From Larix kaempferi (taxonomy: Eukaryota; Streptophyta; Pinopsida; Pinales; Pinaceae): a stretch of 64,000 bases of DNA. The stretch is taken from assembly GCA_027924585.1 (NCBI GenBank), contig BSBM01000608.1, positions 4,962,501-5,026,500 of the forward strand, written 5' to 3'. The position numbers and the translations under genes are program-made. The notes beneath the pieces were generated by a model. That model saw nothing but the letters and a program-made list of their open reading frames with translations, ran no database searches and had not been told where the DNA came from. Shown piece by piece: positions 43,483 to 54,014 of the stretch (its first letter is position 1; every line of letters starts with the position of its first letter).

Positions 43483-45639
43483 TGTGTGAGGTCCGAAGCA
43501 GAGCTAAGGGCCAAAATACATTACTGAAATTTATACTCTATATACTGATACTCTTTATCGTTCAAAGCAAGGATAAGGGAAGGAAAGCTCACATGCAATG
43601 GATTGAGGATCACACCTGTAAAACATAGAAATTTGTCAAATATATAATATCTTCCTGAGGCGGGCATACCCATGCTCAACAGTAAACAAGCATTGCCACG
43701 AATAATACACAGTGGATCCATGTCAAAAGCAATTTTTTCTGAAAATGTAAATGTGCACTTTGATGAGTGCGATAACAAAGTCTTTTTGGGCTTCTGACAT
43801 GGCGGTCTAATATTGCGCAACTCGGGAAATGCATCGATGAGTGATACAACTATTTTTCCCAAGGTCTTCAATACAAACTGACAATATTATGATTTTATAT
43901 CATGCGAATAAGTGATCTGATGTCGAGCATAATAAAACACCATCTGATTACCGGTCATTGATGTATACCGTTAACAGATGCGAAGAGACCCACCGATAAT
44001 GATGATGGATTCTAAGGTACTGAGTACAAACTAACAAGTGTGAATAAATTATCTGAATTCAAACACTTGTAGAATCAAACAATCAGGGGTTATTGATGTA
44101 TACCCACTTTCGTTTGCGAGAAAACCTACCACTAATGACTGCAAGATCCAAGGTACTCCCGGGTTTCTAGATCCATGTCCTAGATGATGATTTGATTTAG
44201 ATAGGAATAGATCCATCGGAAGGAGGTAATTAATGCATCCCACATCAACCGATATGAAACAAAGATCAATAGTATGATCTAATTTGGTAGAACTACGAGA
44301 TCCAACATTGTATACTGACACAAGGAAGGCCGACATGACTGGTCAGGAATATTTGAGGAATGACCATATCGGTTTGGACTTCCCTTGAACACATAACATG
44401 ACGCAGAATGGACACTTGGCAACATAGGACTTTGAATAACCGACCTTAATGAAATCCGCTAATGTCAGATGCATTAACAAAAGCTCCATTGTTGACGGGA
44501 AGGATAACCCATCGGTGGAGATCTATTCAAAATACTGGTACAGTTTCCTAAGGAAAATGCAGATGGTGTACTAACAGCAAAGACCGAATTATGTTCCATG
44601 TTCAAGGGCGATAAGGACTGACGGTTGCCGTTTTCTCCAAGGATTATACTATGAAGTGATTCAAGTCTCTACTTTTTTGGATTTTTGTGTTTTTTTAATT
44701 TTTATGCTTTTTCATTTTTTGTAAAAAAGAATAAAGAATGTTATGATACATAGGAGGGAATGAGTGTTGCATGTGCATTAGGCCAAGGCAAATATCCATA
44801 TTGCAAACAAGGGCTAAGCTAGTTGTGCACACTCTTACAGTTGTTCCTTCCCAAGGTAGGCTATCTGAAGCAGGATTATGTGTCAATGGACGGTGAAGTA
44901 ATACCATGTGACTGAAGTTATCCAATTTGGTGAAATGGCCAAGTAGGAATGGTTCAATGAGGTTTACTTTAGCTTGAATCTTGTGAAAAATGTCAAAATC
45001 ATAGATCATCACGAATCATGGTATGTCACAACTACCTGAGTCAAATAGTTCGAACCATCAAAGTCTTCAAGTCCTAAAATCAAAACCATTTCACTAGCTA
45101 ACAGTTTAGTTAGAAACTGGTTCAAATGTGCCTTTAATATATAAAAAGATAGCCAAAAATGAGGAATTATGTACATTTCTATCATTCAAAAGGATATGGT
45201 TTGTATATGTATGAATAAAAGATAAGGCAAAATACTCATGATTTACCATATGTGTTCTTTGTACAGCCGATGTATGAGAGGAGGCATCCCCTTTCAGCTT
45301 GAATTCCTAGAAGCTATGAACCTTTAGTCTTTGATCTACCAATAGTGCGTTAGTTTCAATGTTGGACTAGAAAATTTTTAAATAGTTTCCCATGTTTTCG
45401 AGTTTTTCCAAATTTTTCATTTTTTTGTGTTTGTATGAACATTTTTTGGGTCTTATCTGCAAGAAAAAGAATCAAAAAGGGAAATAGTATTTACACTATT
45501 CTTTTTGGTCTGTGCAAAGTTTACACACTTTTTGGGTTATGATGTAAGATAGATTATTTTGGTTTCACTTATGTCCTTAAATGATGTGTTCAATTAAATT
45601 TGCCATGAAATAATGTACATGCTTGCTTTTTGGTATGAT
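43483..45639 (-). other. Gypsy 3' non-coding region
   Basis: About 2.2 kb without a gene. Two degenerate units of roughly 140 bp are visible at about 43878-44017 and 44030-44160, sharing ATTGATGTATACC and GATTCTAAGGTACT-type cores. Nothing else is recognised. Confidence 0.55.
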
Positions 45640-46084
45640 GTTAATGACTTAGATGCCAATCAAGTGCATAGTTGGCCAAATAATCAGCCAAACTATTCAG
45701 ACTTCTAGGAACGTGTATATACTCAATAAACTCAAACTAATGCTCTAAAAGACGTACTCGTAGAAACTTTCTAAATAGTGTAGGATGTCGAACCTAATAC
45801 TGACCATTTAACTGGGATACAACTAATTATGAGTCCAGTTTGACGATTATTCATCGGACACCAAGGGTGATAGCCTCGACAAGAAGCTCAATGACTGCGC
45901 TATATTCTGCAACATTCTTGGTTGCATATCCGAGAAAAGTGCCTCCTGAACTAAGAACTTTGTTATGAGGTGTAAAAACGACCCATGCGGTGGAAGCAAC
46001 ATGCCGAGAACTACGGCTGGCGCCGTCCACATATCCCAAATATGTGAAAGATTCTTGTGCCATCTGCCAAAGTGACAATGCCAA
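45640..46084 (-). pseudogene. Second RNase H (aRH-like) downstream of integrase
   Basis: Minus-strand 46084-45851 reads YVDGASRSSRHVASTAWVVF and NVAEYSAVIELLVEA, the Asp and Glu blocks of the archaeal-type RNase H (aRH) of Tat elements. After a shift, 45840-45640 continues with DSQLVVSQLNG and FIEYIHVPRSLNSLADYLAN, the third Asp and the His/Asp end block. All four blocks are in order, so the domain is complete apart from a shift and two or three stops. The domain follows the integrase in this element, whereas the arrangement I know best puts aRH between RNase H and integrase. Confidence 0.8.
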
Positions 46085-46331
46085 GCAAGATAAGTATGTG
46101 CCCGAAATAACTATTGTTCAAAAGTTTATACAAAAAATACAACATAATACAACAAATGGTGCAAGGCATTAGTGCCTACGCGAAGTATTTCTTCAGATAG
46201 AGACCATTTCTGATCTCCGACATGGGTTCCCCATCAAAATTGACCAATTCATAAGCTCCCTTTTTTAACACATTTTTAAAAATAAGTGGGCCAAACCATT
46301 TAGGTACAAATTTCCCTTCTCCTATTTTATC

Positions 46332-47289
46332 TTAGTCTTGGTCATAAACTAAAACCATATCGCCTTCAGAAAAGAATCGAGGACGAATGGACTTGTCATA
46401 TTGTGTTTTGACCCTCTTCTTATGTACTTCTATGTTTAGAGAGGCCTCCCTTCTAGTTTCATCAAGAGAATGGAGATGGAGGAGCCTTTCCTCTTCCGCA
46501 GAAGTGTTAGGTAGGAGTTCGACAGCTATCTTTAATGATGGGATCTCACATTCAATCGGCAACACAACTTCTTCTCCATAAACCAGTTGGAAAGGAGTGA
46601 ATCCGGTTGCATTTTTAGCGGTTGTTCAGTAGGCCCAAAGAGCAGTAAACAACATCAAGTGCTAGTTGTTCTTGTTTTTATTAATCATCCTCTGTAACAT
46701 GGTTTTCAAAACCTTGTTGATGGCTTCTACTTTTCCGTTAGCTTGAAGATAATATGGCGAGGAAAAGTCCTGCTACAATCCTAACCGGTTTGTAAGTTCA
46801 TCCATACAGGAATTCCAAAAATGACTTCCGTTGTCGGTAGTGATCTCTTTGGGTACACCAAACCTTGTTATCACATGATTGAATAGAAAGTATGCTGCAG
46901 TTTTACTCGTGCAATTGAATGTAAGCATCGCCTCAGCCCACTTGGTGAAATAGTCCACTACTACAATGATGTAGTGGTGGCCATCGGTTGAAGGTGGATT
47001 GACTGTCAAATAATCAATGGCCCATTTTGAAAATGGACCCACGGTTACTATAGGGTGTAAAGGAGCAGGATGTGCCCGCATTTTTCTTATATAGATTTGG
47101 CAAGGGTGACACTTTTTTATAGCACTAATGCAATCTTTGAAAATTGTAGGCCAAAAGTATCCTGCACGCAAGATTTTTTGGGCAGTTTCCAACCCAGAAA
47201 GATGACCACCACATGCTCCAGCATGGAAATCATTCAAAACTTGTTCAACTTCTTCATGTACTAAACAACATCTTAATATCATATCGATT
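46332..47289 (-). pseudogene. Gypsy integrase, split by E3
   Basis: E3 sits in the N-terminal segment. The codons just upstream are at 54015-54050, and reading across the site without E3 restores the usual LYRxGID...LRRCL-type lead-in. The zinc site runs from HAGACGGHLSG to KKCHPCQ. The core holds WAIDYLTVNPPS, VVVDYFTKWAEA and the second Asp in ITTDNGSHF, with the catalytic Glu region at about 46730 after a stop at 46773. The C-terminal domain at 46332-46565 shows RREASLNIEVHKKRVKTQYD and FSEGDMVLVYDQD. It would insert the cDNA. The insertion, at least one stop and the shifts make it dead. Confidence 0.9.
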
Positions 47290-47839
47290 TGTTGAATATT
47301 GTAACTTCTAAGAATATTATATTTATACATTATTTATTTCGGAGATGTTCCATCCCTCCGAGGTGATTTTATTATGTATCCGGAGATGTTTATTCCTCCG
47401 AGAAGTTGTGGTAACTAGGGTTATTATACCCACCATGTGGGGGTCGGCCCAGTCAGTTATAATAGGGTATTTAACCTAATGGTTAAATATGAGCCTACAT
47501 GTACTTGTGTAAAATATATGTCAGAGTAGTGTATAAATAGAGGAGGTGTGTTCCTCATTTGATACACTCACTCACTTAAGAGAGGCGCACTTGTGGAGGA
47601 GAGGTCTACTATGGTGGAGGAGGAGATCATGTCTTTGGTTTCCATATTTGTATATTGCTGGTCATATATATTGAGGAAGCTTTACTGGGTTTTCTACCCC
47701 ATGAGGGTTTCCCAGGATAAATCTGTGTTTCTTGTGTTTATGCTATGCTTGTTGTTTCTTCGGTGATCCTGTATATGCTATTATTGTGAAATGGAATGTA
47801 ATGCTACTATTTTCTATCTTAGCATATTGAATTTTAACA
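47290..47839 (+). repeat. E3 5' LTR
   Basis: 550 bp, TGTTGAATATTG...GAATTTTAACA, with TATAAATAG at 47532-47540. About 16 substitutions separate it from 53460-54009. Confidence 0.95.
47532..47540 (+). promoter_or_regulatory. E3 LTR TATA box
   Basis: TATAAATAG in the position shared by E1-E4. Confidence 0.6.
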
Positions 47840-47851
47840 TGGTATCAGAGC
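47840..47851 (+). promoter_or_regulatory. E3 primer binding site (initiator Met tRNA)
   Basis: TGGTATCAGAGC directly follows the 5' LTR. Confidence 0.92.
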
Positions 47852-49160
47852 TAACCTGAAGGAAGGCAATGTATGGCACTTATGACACTTGCTTCTCTTG
47901 CGACAATTTGAAGGTTAGGGTTTTATATAGCAAAAACCAGTCATCGTGGAACATTCGCTATAAATCCATTTATGCGAATTTTCAGGATCTAAAAAGTTTA
48001 CAGGTGGTAGATAACATCCCCAGGTACCTTGTATCCAAAGGGCACCCTCAGATATATTGTACTTTGTGAGTTATGATCAGTACAAGTTAGGGTTTCTGCC
48101 TCTTCCAGATCTCCGTCAAAATCAGGTGACCTAGGAAAAAAGGTCATAACTTGGGATAGGAAGCTCCAAATGAAATTTTGTAAAAAGTGACAGGTAGTAC
48201 ACAGACTGTACTATCTCAGGAAACTTTTGTAGAGACCGAAACTGAACCAGTGACACGTGGCACACCATACAAGTTCGCTCTCCTATTTTATCCCATAAAC
48301 AGGTCACATTGCGACACTTGGCATAACTCTCTCTCAGAGAGTCCAATTGAGGCAGACCTATCAGGATGGAAAGACAACAGGGCTAGCTATCTCAGGAAAC
48401 GTTTTCAGATTCCAAATTTTAAACAGTGACACGTGGCACGCCGTACAAGTTCGCTCTCTTGTTTTATCCCATAAACAGGTCACGTTGCGACACTTGGCAT
48501 AACTCTCTCTCAGAGAGTCCAATTGAGGTCAGACCTATCAGGATGGAAATATAACTGGTCAAGCTATCTCAGGAAACGTTTTCAGACCCTGTGGATCAAA
48601 AAATTCAGAGTTATAGCAGAAACAATCAGGTACATATTTCTGTCAAAACAGAATTATTTTTTGAGCACATTCATTCATGGCTTCCGGAATTTAGGGTTTT
48701 GGAGAAAGTCTGAATTTATAGAATCGGAGTCCATGGATGAATGATACTCAGAAAAATCAAAATTTAGAGACCAAGATCAAATTTTTTGGTTGGGTAGAAG
48801 ACCGGGCTTGATCAAACCCTAGTTCGGGATTTTGATCAGAAAGATGGAAAATTAGGGCTTCAGCAAAAGTTGGAATTTTTGAAGTCTGTAACCACGGCTG
48901 GAAACTCCTCAGAAAAATAAGAGTTTAGAGCCTTGGATCCAACCTTTTGATTGGACAGAAGGGTGGGCTTCATCAAACCCTATTTCGGGTTCCTGTCAAG
49001 AAGATCCAGAAGTTTCGAAGGCAATTTTGAGGAGTCAAATTTTGGAGATTTCAAAATTGAAGTATGCTAGTTTGATCAGCTCAGCAAGACACATCCTTCC
49101 ATCCATTCAGAAGTGTGAAAGTCAAAGATTGAATTTTTAGGGTTTCTCTAGAAAACCCTA
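47852..49160 (+). repeat. E3 leader with long direct repeats
   Basis: 1.3-kb leader, collinear with that of E4. Two units of about 180 bp at 48200-48600 share AGTGACACGTGGCAC, CATAACTCTCTCTCAGAGAG and AGCTATCTCAGGAAACG. Two further blocks around ACCACGGCTGGAAACTCC and AGGGCTTCAGC lie at 48700-49080. Confidence 0.75.
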
Positions 49161-49249
49161 ATCAAGCTCCAGATCAAGTTTCAGGGGGAGTTGAGGCTAA
49201 GACCTTACATAAGAAGACTACAAGAAGTTTCGACAGGTATGACTTAAAG
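49161..49249 (+). pseudogene. E3 gag stub
   Basis: A short remnant reading VEAKTLHKK (AAGACCTTACATAAGAAG) matches EAKVLHKK of gag. It stops at the cassette junction near AGGTATG. It is the same deletion design as in E4. Confidence 0.6.
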
Positions 49250-50510
49250 AGGTTCAGGTATGTCTTGAAATCTGATTCTTGATTAAGTTCATAATGTGTT
49301 TGTCTTCATATTATTTATTAGCACAATCTTGATTAATGTTAGAATTGTCTTATCACCCTAGTAACAATATGAATGCATGTGAATGATCGAAGACACTCAT
49401 TAATTAGGGCTATATGATTGTACTATTGCATTATGTTGTTGTGTGAGGTTGATGTTGTCTGCTAAAAAGATACAGGTACATCACAAAAGACAAATCAAGT
49501 TCCATGACCATGACAACATGAAGACAAAGACTCATCCATAATCTTTGTTCTACTTACAAGGTATGTATGACTTTGTTATATTATGATTAACCTATGAGAC
49601 ATGCAGGTTCTAGCTCAGGATCTCTAAATCAATGAAGAGATTGTTTAGGTATGGTGTACATAACTAAGCAGGTATACTAATCCAGGTATGTTTTCCTATG
49701 TCAAGTTAGAATCTTACCTTGTGTTAGGATTCCTTATATAAGTATACTTGGTATGATTGGTTATGCTTATTCATAAAGTTAGTAATCAAGGGTTTATGCA
49801 TATTATGTCTCTTATCTTGGTTGATGATTTAACTAACTAGATCAAACAAGAATATGCATGAGTAAAAGAAGACTTCCCTGATACCTTGAATATTATCTAT
49901 AATCATGACTATACATTTTCAAGATTATTTAGAACTATAATGTTTTGATAACATTGATAATATACTAATGAATGTATGTTTGTGTATGAGATCATGAGAA
50001 TGACACTAGTGCACACTTGAGCATGCACAGTGGTACAGAATGAATAGAAGTTCAGAAGACATACAGAAGATCAAGCGGGAGGCAACCACACAAACATAAA
50101 AGATAAGTATTTGAGTTGTTATTAGAAATAGTAAATGATATTGCTTGTATGCATATTTGTATTCCTAGAATATATCATGCTACTAATATGCATATGATTG
50201 GTAAGTTGGACAAACATTCCATTGTTGCTTGTCTAGAATGAAACCTCTTTGCTGACATGCTGAGAGTTGTGTACACTCTCGATAGTATGTTCTGGTAGAG
50301 ATGGAAGGCATCTAGATAGCCAATGTATGCATACAGGATATGGGAAAGTGTTGTGCCAAAGTATTGGTCAAAATAGTTGCATAACTATGTAAATGATAGA
50401 TGTATGCATAATAGGTTATCATGTCAATATGATTTAATGATTATGAAGTATTACTAATCATGTACTTAATTTTGATTTGTAGGAAAGATCATTATGAATG
50501 ATGAACACTG
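49250..50510 (+). other. E3 copy of the shared non-coding cassette
   Basis: About 1.25 kb with no gene. It follows the E2 cassette in order: ACAAG/GTATGTATGA at about 49560, GACATGCAG at about 49608, AGGTATGTTTTCC at about 49685, GCATGCACAG at about 50031, AAAAG/ATAAGTATT at about 50100 and GATTTGTAG/GAAAGATC at about 50482. The block 50175-50400 is the most similar to E2 37740-37940 and E4 18600-18790. Confidence 0.7.
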
Positions 50511-50589
50511 AACAAGCGATGGATGTTCAACAAAGGAACTCACCACAGATGCAAGAAGGAACTCACCACAGATGCAAGAAGGAACTCAC

Positions 50590-50857
50590 CACAGAGTTCG
50601 AATGATTTTGAGGCTCATATTAGTAGACCCATCTGACGAGAGATGGCACAGATAGATATGCAGAATATCACTCAATGCAGAGTGTGAATAATGGACAATT
50701 GACAGCTTCATGACAAAGCTTGGGCTTTACCAGAAGTAAAGTTGATCCTAACCTTTACCTTAAGGTTGTGGATGATGAACCTATCATACCATTATTGTAT
50801 GACGATGATCTCTTTCTGACAAGGAATGAGAAACAGATCATGAAAATGGTTGCATAA
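50590..50857 (+). pseudogene. E3 RT remnant with altered catalytic box
   Basis: One frame reads KVDPNLYLKVVDDEPIIPLLYDDDLFLTRNE. The RT box is YDDD at 50798-50809 in place of YVDD. The fingers and most of the palm are missing; only the region around the box remains. Confidence 0.8.
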
Positions 50858-51745
50858 ATGAAAAATGAAAAATCTCGGATTAATGCACTACTTCTTAGGT
50901 CTAGAAGTATGGCAAGATCCAAAAGGAATCTTTTAAATCAAGGTAAGTATGCTGTGAAGTTTCTAAAAAGATTTGATATGTTGGAGTATAAATCCATGGC
51001 CACTCCCATGGACTCCAACTTGAAGTTATTAGTTAATGACTCATCGGATTTAGTGGACCTAAACCTATATAGACAAATCATTGGGTCATTGATGTACTTA
51101 ACAAATACTAGGCCAGATATATGCTTTGCTGCAAATACCCTAAGTCAGTATCTAGTAGAACCTATAAGGGTTCACTTAATAGCTACAAATCATGTAGTGA
51201 GGTACCTAAAAGGTACATTAGATTTTGGTCTATATTATCTTGGAGGTCATGAACTTCGCTTACATGGTTACTCAGATTCTGATTGGGCAGGAAGTGCCTC
51301 AGACGGAAAGAGTACATCAAGTGGATGTTATAGTCTTGAATCTGCCATGATCTCATGGTTCAGCAAGAAACAATCTAGTGTGGATCTCAGTACTGCTGAA
51401 GCAGAATATATAGTTGTTTGCTCTGCCAGCTGTGAAGCAGTGTGGCTTCAGAAGCTATTATATGGAGTGTTTGACTTAGAAATGGATTCCACTGTGATTA
51501 TGTGTGACATTCAAAACTGCATCAAGATAGAAAATCTTGTATTCCACAATAAGTCAAAACACATAGAGATCCGATACTTCTATATACGAGATATGGTGCA
51601 GAGAGGAGCTATCAAGCTCGAGTATATAAGCACTAAGGATCAGATTGCTGATATCTTGACTAAACCTCTATCTCGAGTAAAGTTTGAATACTTCCAAGAC
51701 AAGCTTAGTATAGTCCAGAAGGACCCTCCTCGAAAGGGGGAGTAG
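50858..51745 (+). pseudogene. E3 RT end and RNase H, open frame
   Basis: 295 codons remain open. Residues 25-130 are the RT C-terminus (LNQGKYAVKFLKRF, IGSLMYLTNTRPDICFAANT). RNase H follows: GYSDSDWAGSASDGKSTSSG, LSTAEAEYIVVC, then CDIQNC where relatives have CDNQSC, KHIEIRYFYIRDMVQRG and ADILTKPLSRVKFEYF. The catalytic carboxylates look retained, and a short deletion (KIENLVF for KLSENPVF) is present. The ATG at 50858 lies in unrelated sequence, so no real start is evident. I treat it as the open remnant of a longer pol. Confidence 0.75.
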
Positions 51746-51829
51746 TATAGTATCTGATAACAAGTCTATCCCATCAATTTGCTGCACTTAGTTACTTAGA
51801 ATTATTTAGATTTAGGAATCTTATATTTT

Positions 51830-52058
51830 TTCTTTTGATGATAGATGTATACATGCTTTTGATGATAGATGTATACATGCTTTTGATGTTAGATATACAT
51901 GCTTTTGATGATAGATGTATACATGCTTTTGATGATAAATGTTATGCATGTTTTGATGATGAGGATACATGTTTTGTTATACATGTTTTGATGATGAGGA
52001 TACATGTTTTGTTATACATGTTTTGATGATGAGGATACATGATTGACACATGTTTTGA
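51830..52058 (+). repeat. E3 array 1: GATGATAGATGTATACATGC units
   Basis: Units of about 24-30 bp around TTTTGATGATAGATGTATAC and GATGAGGATACATG, the counterpart of E4 array 1. Confidence 0.8.
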
Positions 52059-52575
52059 TGAAGTTCTTGGTAAACATGTGAGGGGATTGGATCATCCCTG
52101 GACTTCAGTCCGAAAGAAGAGTCGTAGACGTATGTCTTCGAAATGAAGTTCTTGGTGAACATGTGAGGGGATTGGATCATCCCTGGACTTCAGTCCGAAA
52201 GAAGAGCCATAGACGTATGTCTTCGAGAATGAAGTTCTTGGTGAACATGTGAGGGGATTGGATCATCCCTGGACTTCAGTCTGAAAGAAGAGCCGTAGAC
52301 ATATGTCTTCGAGAATGAAGTTCTTGGTGAACATGTGAGGGGATTCGATCATCCCTGGACTTCAGTCCGAAAGAAGAGTCGTAGACGTATGTCTTCGAGA
52401 ATGAAGTTCTTGGTGAACATGTGAGGGGATTGGATCATCCTTGGACTTCAGTCTGAAAGAAGAACCGTAGACGTATGTCTTCGAGAATGAAGTTCTTGGT
52501 GAACATGTGAGGGGATTGGATCATCCCTAGACTTCAGTCCGAAAGAAGAGCCGTAGACGTATGTCTTCGAGAATG
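52059..52575 (+). repeat. E3 array 2: six 87-bp units
   Basis: Units start near 52059, 52142, 52229, 52316, 52403 and 52490 and share GAAGTTCTTGGTGAACATGT, GGATTGGATCATCCCTGGAC and CGTAGACGTATGTCTTCGA. The palindromic GGATCATCC is central. Homologous to E4 array 2. Confidence 0.9.
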
Positions 52576-52810
52576 AATTCCTTGGTGGACGGTGGAGGAT
52601 TAAGTCATCCTTGGACGTGGTCCTAAATGTACGGTGGAGGATTAAGTGATCCTTAGACATGGTCCTAAATGTACGGTGGAGGATTAAGTCATCCTTGGAC
52701 GTGGTCCTAAATGTACGGTTGAGGATTAAGTCATCCTTGGATGCGGTCCTAAATGTACGGTTAAGGATTAAGTCATCCTTGGACGCGGTCCTAAATGTAC
52801 GGTAAGGATT
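52576..52810 (+). repeat. E3 array 3: about 47-bp units
   Basis: Five units around ACGGTGGAGGATTAAGTCAT and CCTTGGACGTGGTCCTAAAT. Confidence 0.85.
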
Positions 52811-52867
52811 GGATCATCCTTGGACTTTGGTCCTGTGAACTGAGCCATAGACATGAGGTCTCTAAGA

Positions 52868-53065
52868 ATTGATAGGACTGGATCGTCCCTGGACTTCGGT
52901 TCAAAAGGTACATGATAGGACTGGATCATCCCTGGACTTCGGTTCAAAAGGTACATGATAGGACTGGATCGTCCCTAGACTTCAGTTCAAAAGGTACATG
53001 ATAGGATTGGATCGTCCCTGGACTTCGGTTCAAAAGGTACATGACTGGATTGCATCATCCTTGGA
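52868..53065 (+). repeat. E3 array 4: about 43-bp units
   Basis: Four to five units around ATAGGACTGGATCGTCCCTG and GACTTCGGTTCAAAAGGTAC. The core resembles the 45-bp unit of E4 array 3 read on the same element strand (TTCAAAATGTACGTGAT). Confidence 0.85.
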
Positions 53066-53091
53066 CATAGGTCCTAAAGAGAACTGGATTG

Positions 53092-53310
53092 ATCGTGTGA
53101 TGACGATGCTGCTGATCATGTGATAACGATGCTACTGATCGTATGATGACGATGTTGATGATCGTGTGATTACGATGCTGCTGATTGTATGATGACGATG
53201 CTGATTATGATGCTGATGATCGTGTGATGATGATGTTGATGATGATGCTGATGATCGTATGATGACGATGTTGTTGATCATGTGATGGCGATGCTGATGA
53301 TTGAGTACTA
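53092..53310 (+). repeat. E3 array 5: GATCGTGTGATGACGATGCT units
   Basis: Units of about 22-24 bp around TGATCGTGTGATGACGATG, the counterpart of E4 array 5. Confidence 0.85.
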
Positions 53311-53450
53311 TCAACTCTGATGATGTTGATGTTCCAGTAACTAGTCAAGTTACTGATGATGATGAATTGAAGAAAGCTTCCGATGATATATAGATGATGT
53401 AATGAATGACTCCTTGCTCATGCAGATGTTGTTATAATATCCTTCTCGTT

Positions 53451-53459
53451 AAGGGGGAG
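53451..53459 (+). promoter_or_regulatory. E3 polypurine tract
   Basis: AAGGGGGAG directly precedes the 3' LTR. Confidence 0.88.
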
Positions 53460-54009
53460 TGTTGAATATTGTAACTTCTAAGAATATTATATTTATACAT
53501 TATTTATTCCGGAGATGTTCCATCCCTCCGAGGTGATTTTATTATGTATCCGGAGATGTTTATTCCTCCGAGAAGTTGTGGTAACTAGGGTTATTATACC
53601 CACCATGTGGGGGTCGGCCCAGTCAATTATAATAGGGTATTTAACCTAATGGTTAAATACAAGCCTACATGTACTTGTGTAAAATATATGTCAGAGTAGT
53701 GTATAAATAGAGGAGGTGTGTTCCTCATTTGATACACTCACTCACTTAAGAGAGGCGCACTTGTGGAGGAGAGGTATGCTATGGTGGAGGAGGAGATCAT
53801 GTATTTGGTTTGCATCTTTGTATATTGCTGGTCATATATATTGAGGAAGCTTTACTGGGTTTTCTACCCCATGAGGGTTTCCCCGGATAAATCTGTATTT
53901 CTTGTGTTTATGCTATGCTTGTTGTTTCTTCAGTGATCCTTTATATGCTATTATTGTGAAATGGAATGTAATGCTGCTATTTTATGTCTTAGCATATTGA
54001 ATTTTAACA
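53460..54009 (+). repeat. E3 3' LTR
   Basis: 550-bp partner of 47290-47839, followed by the duplication CGATT. Confidence 0.95.
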
Positions 54010-54014
54010 CGATT

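Larger units (their letters stand above)
47290..54009 (+). mobile_element. E3: non-autonomous Copia element nested in gypsy integrase
   Basis: 6720-bp plus-strand element with two 550-bp LTRs (about 97 percent identical by eye) and target duplication CGATT at 47285-47289 and 54010-54014. Order: 5' LTR, initiator-Met primer site, leader with long repeats, gag stub, shared cassette, RT remnant, open RNase H frame, tandem arrays, purine tract, 3' LTR. It is the same overall design as E4 and of the same LTR family. Gag, protease, integrase and a working RT are absent. Confidence 0.95.

Noticed and set aside
45851-46084. Host RNase H-like gene
   Set aside because: It lies inside the gypsy element on the same strand as pol and continues through a shift to a full RNase H domain, so it is read as part of the element.
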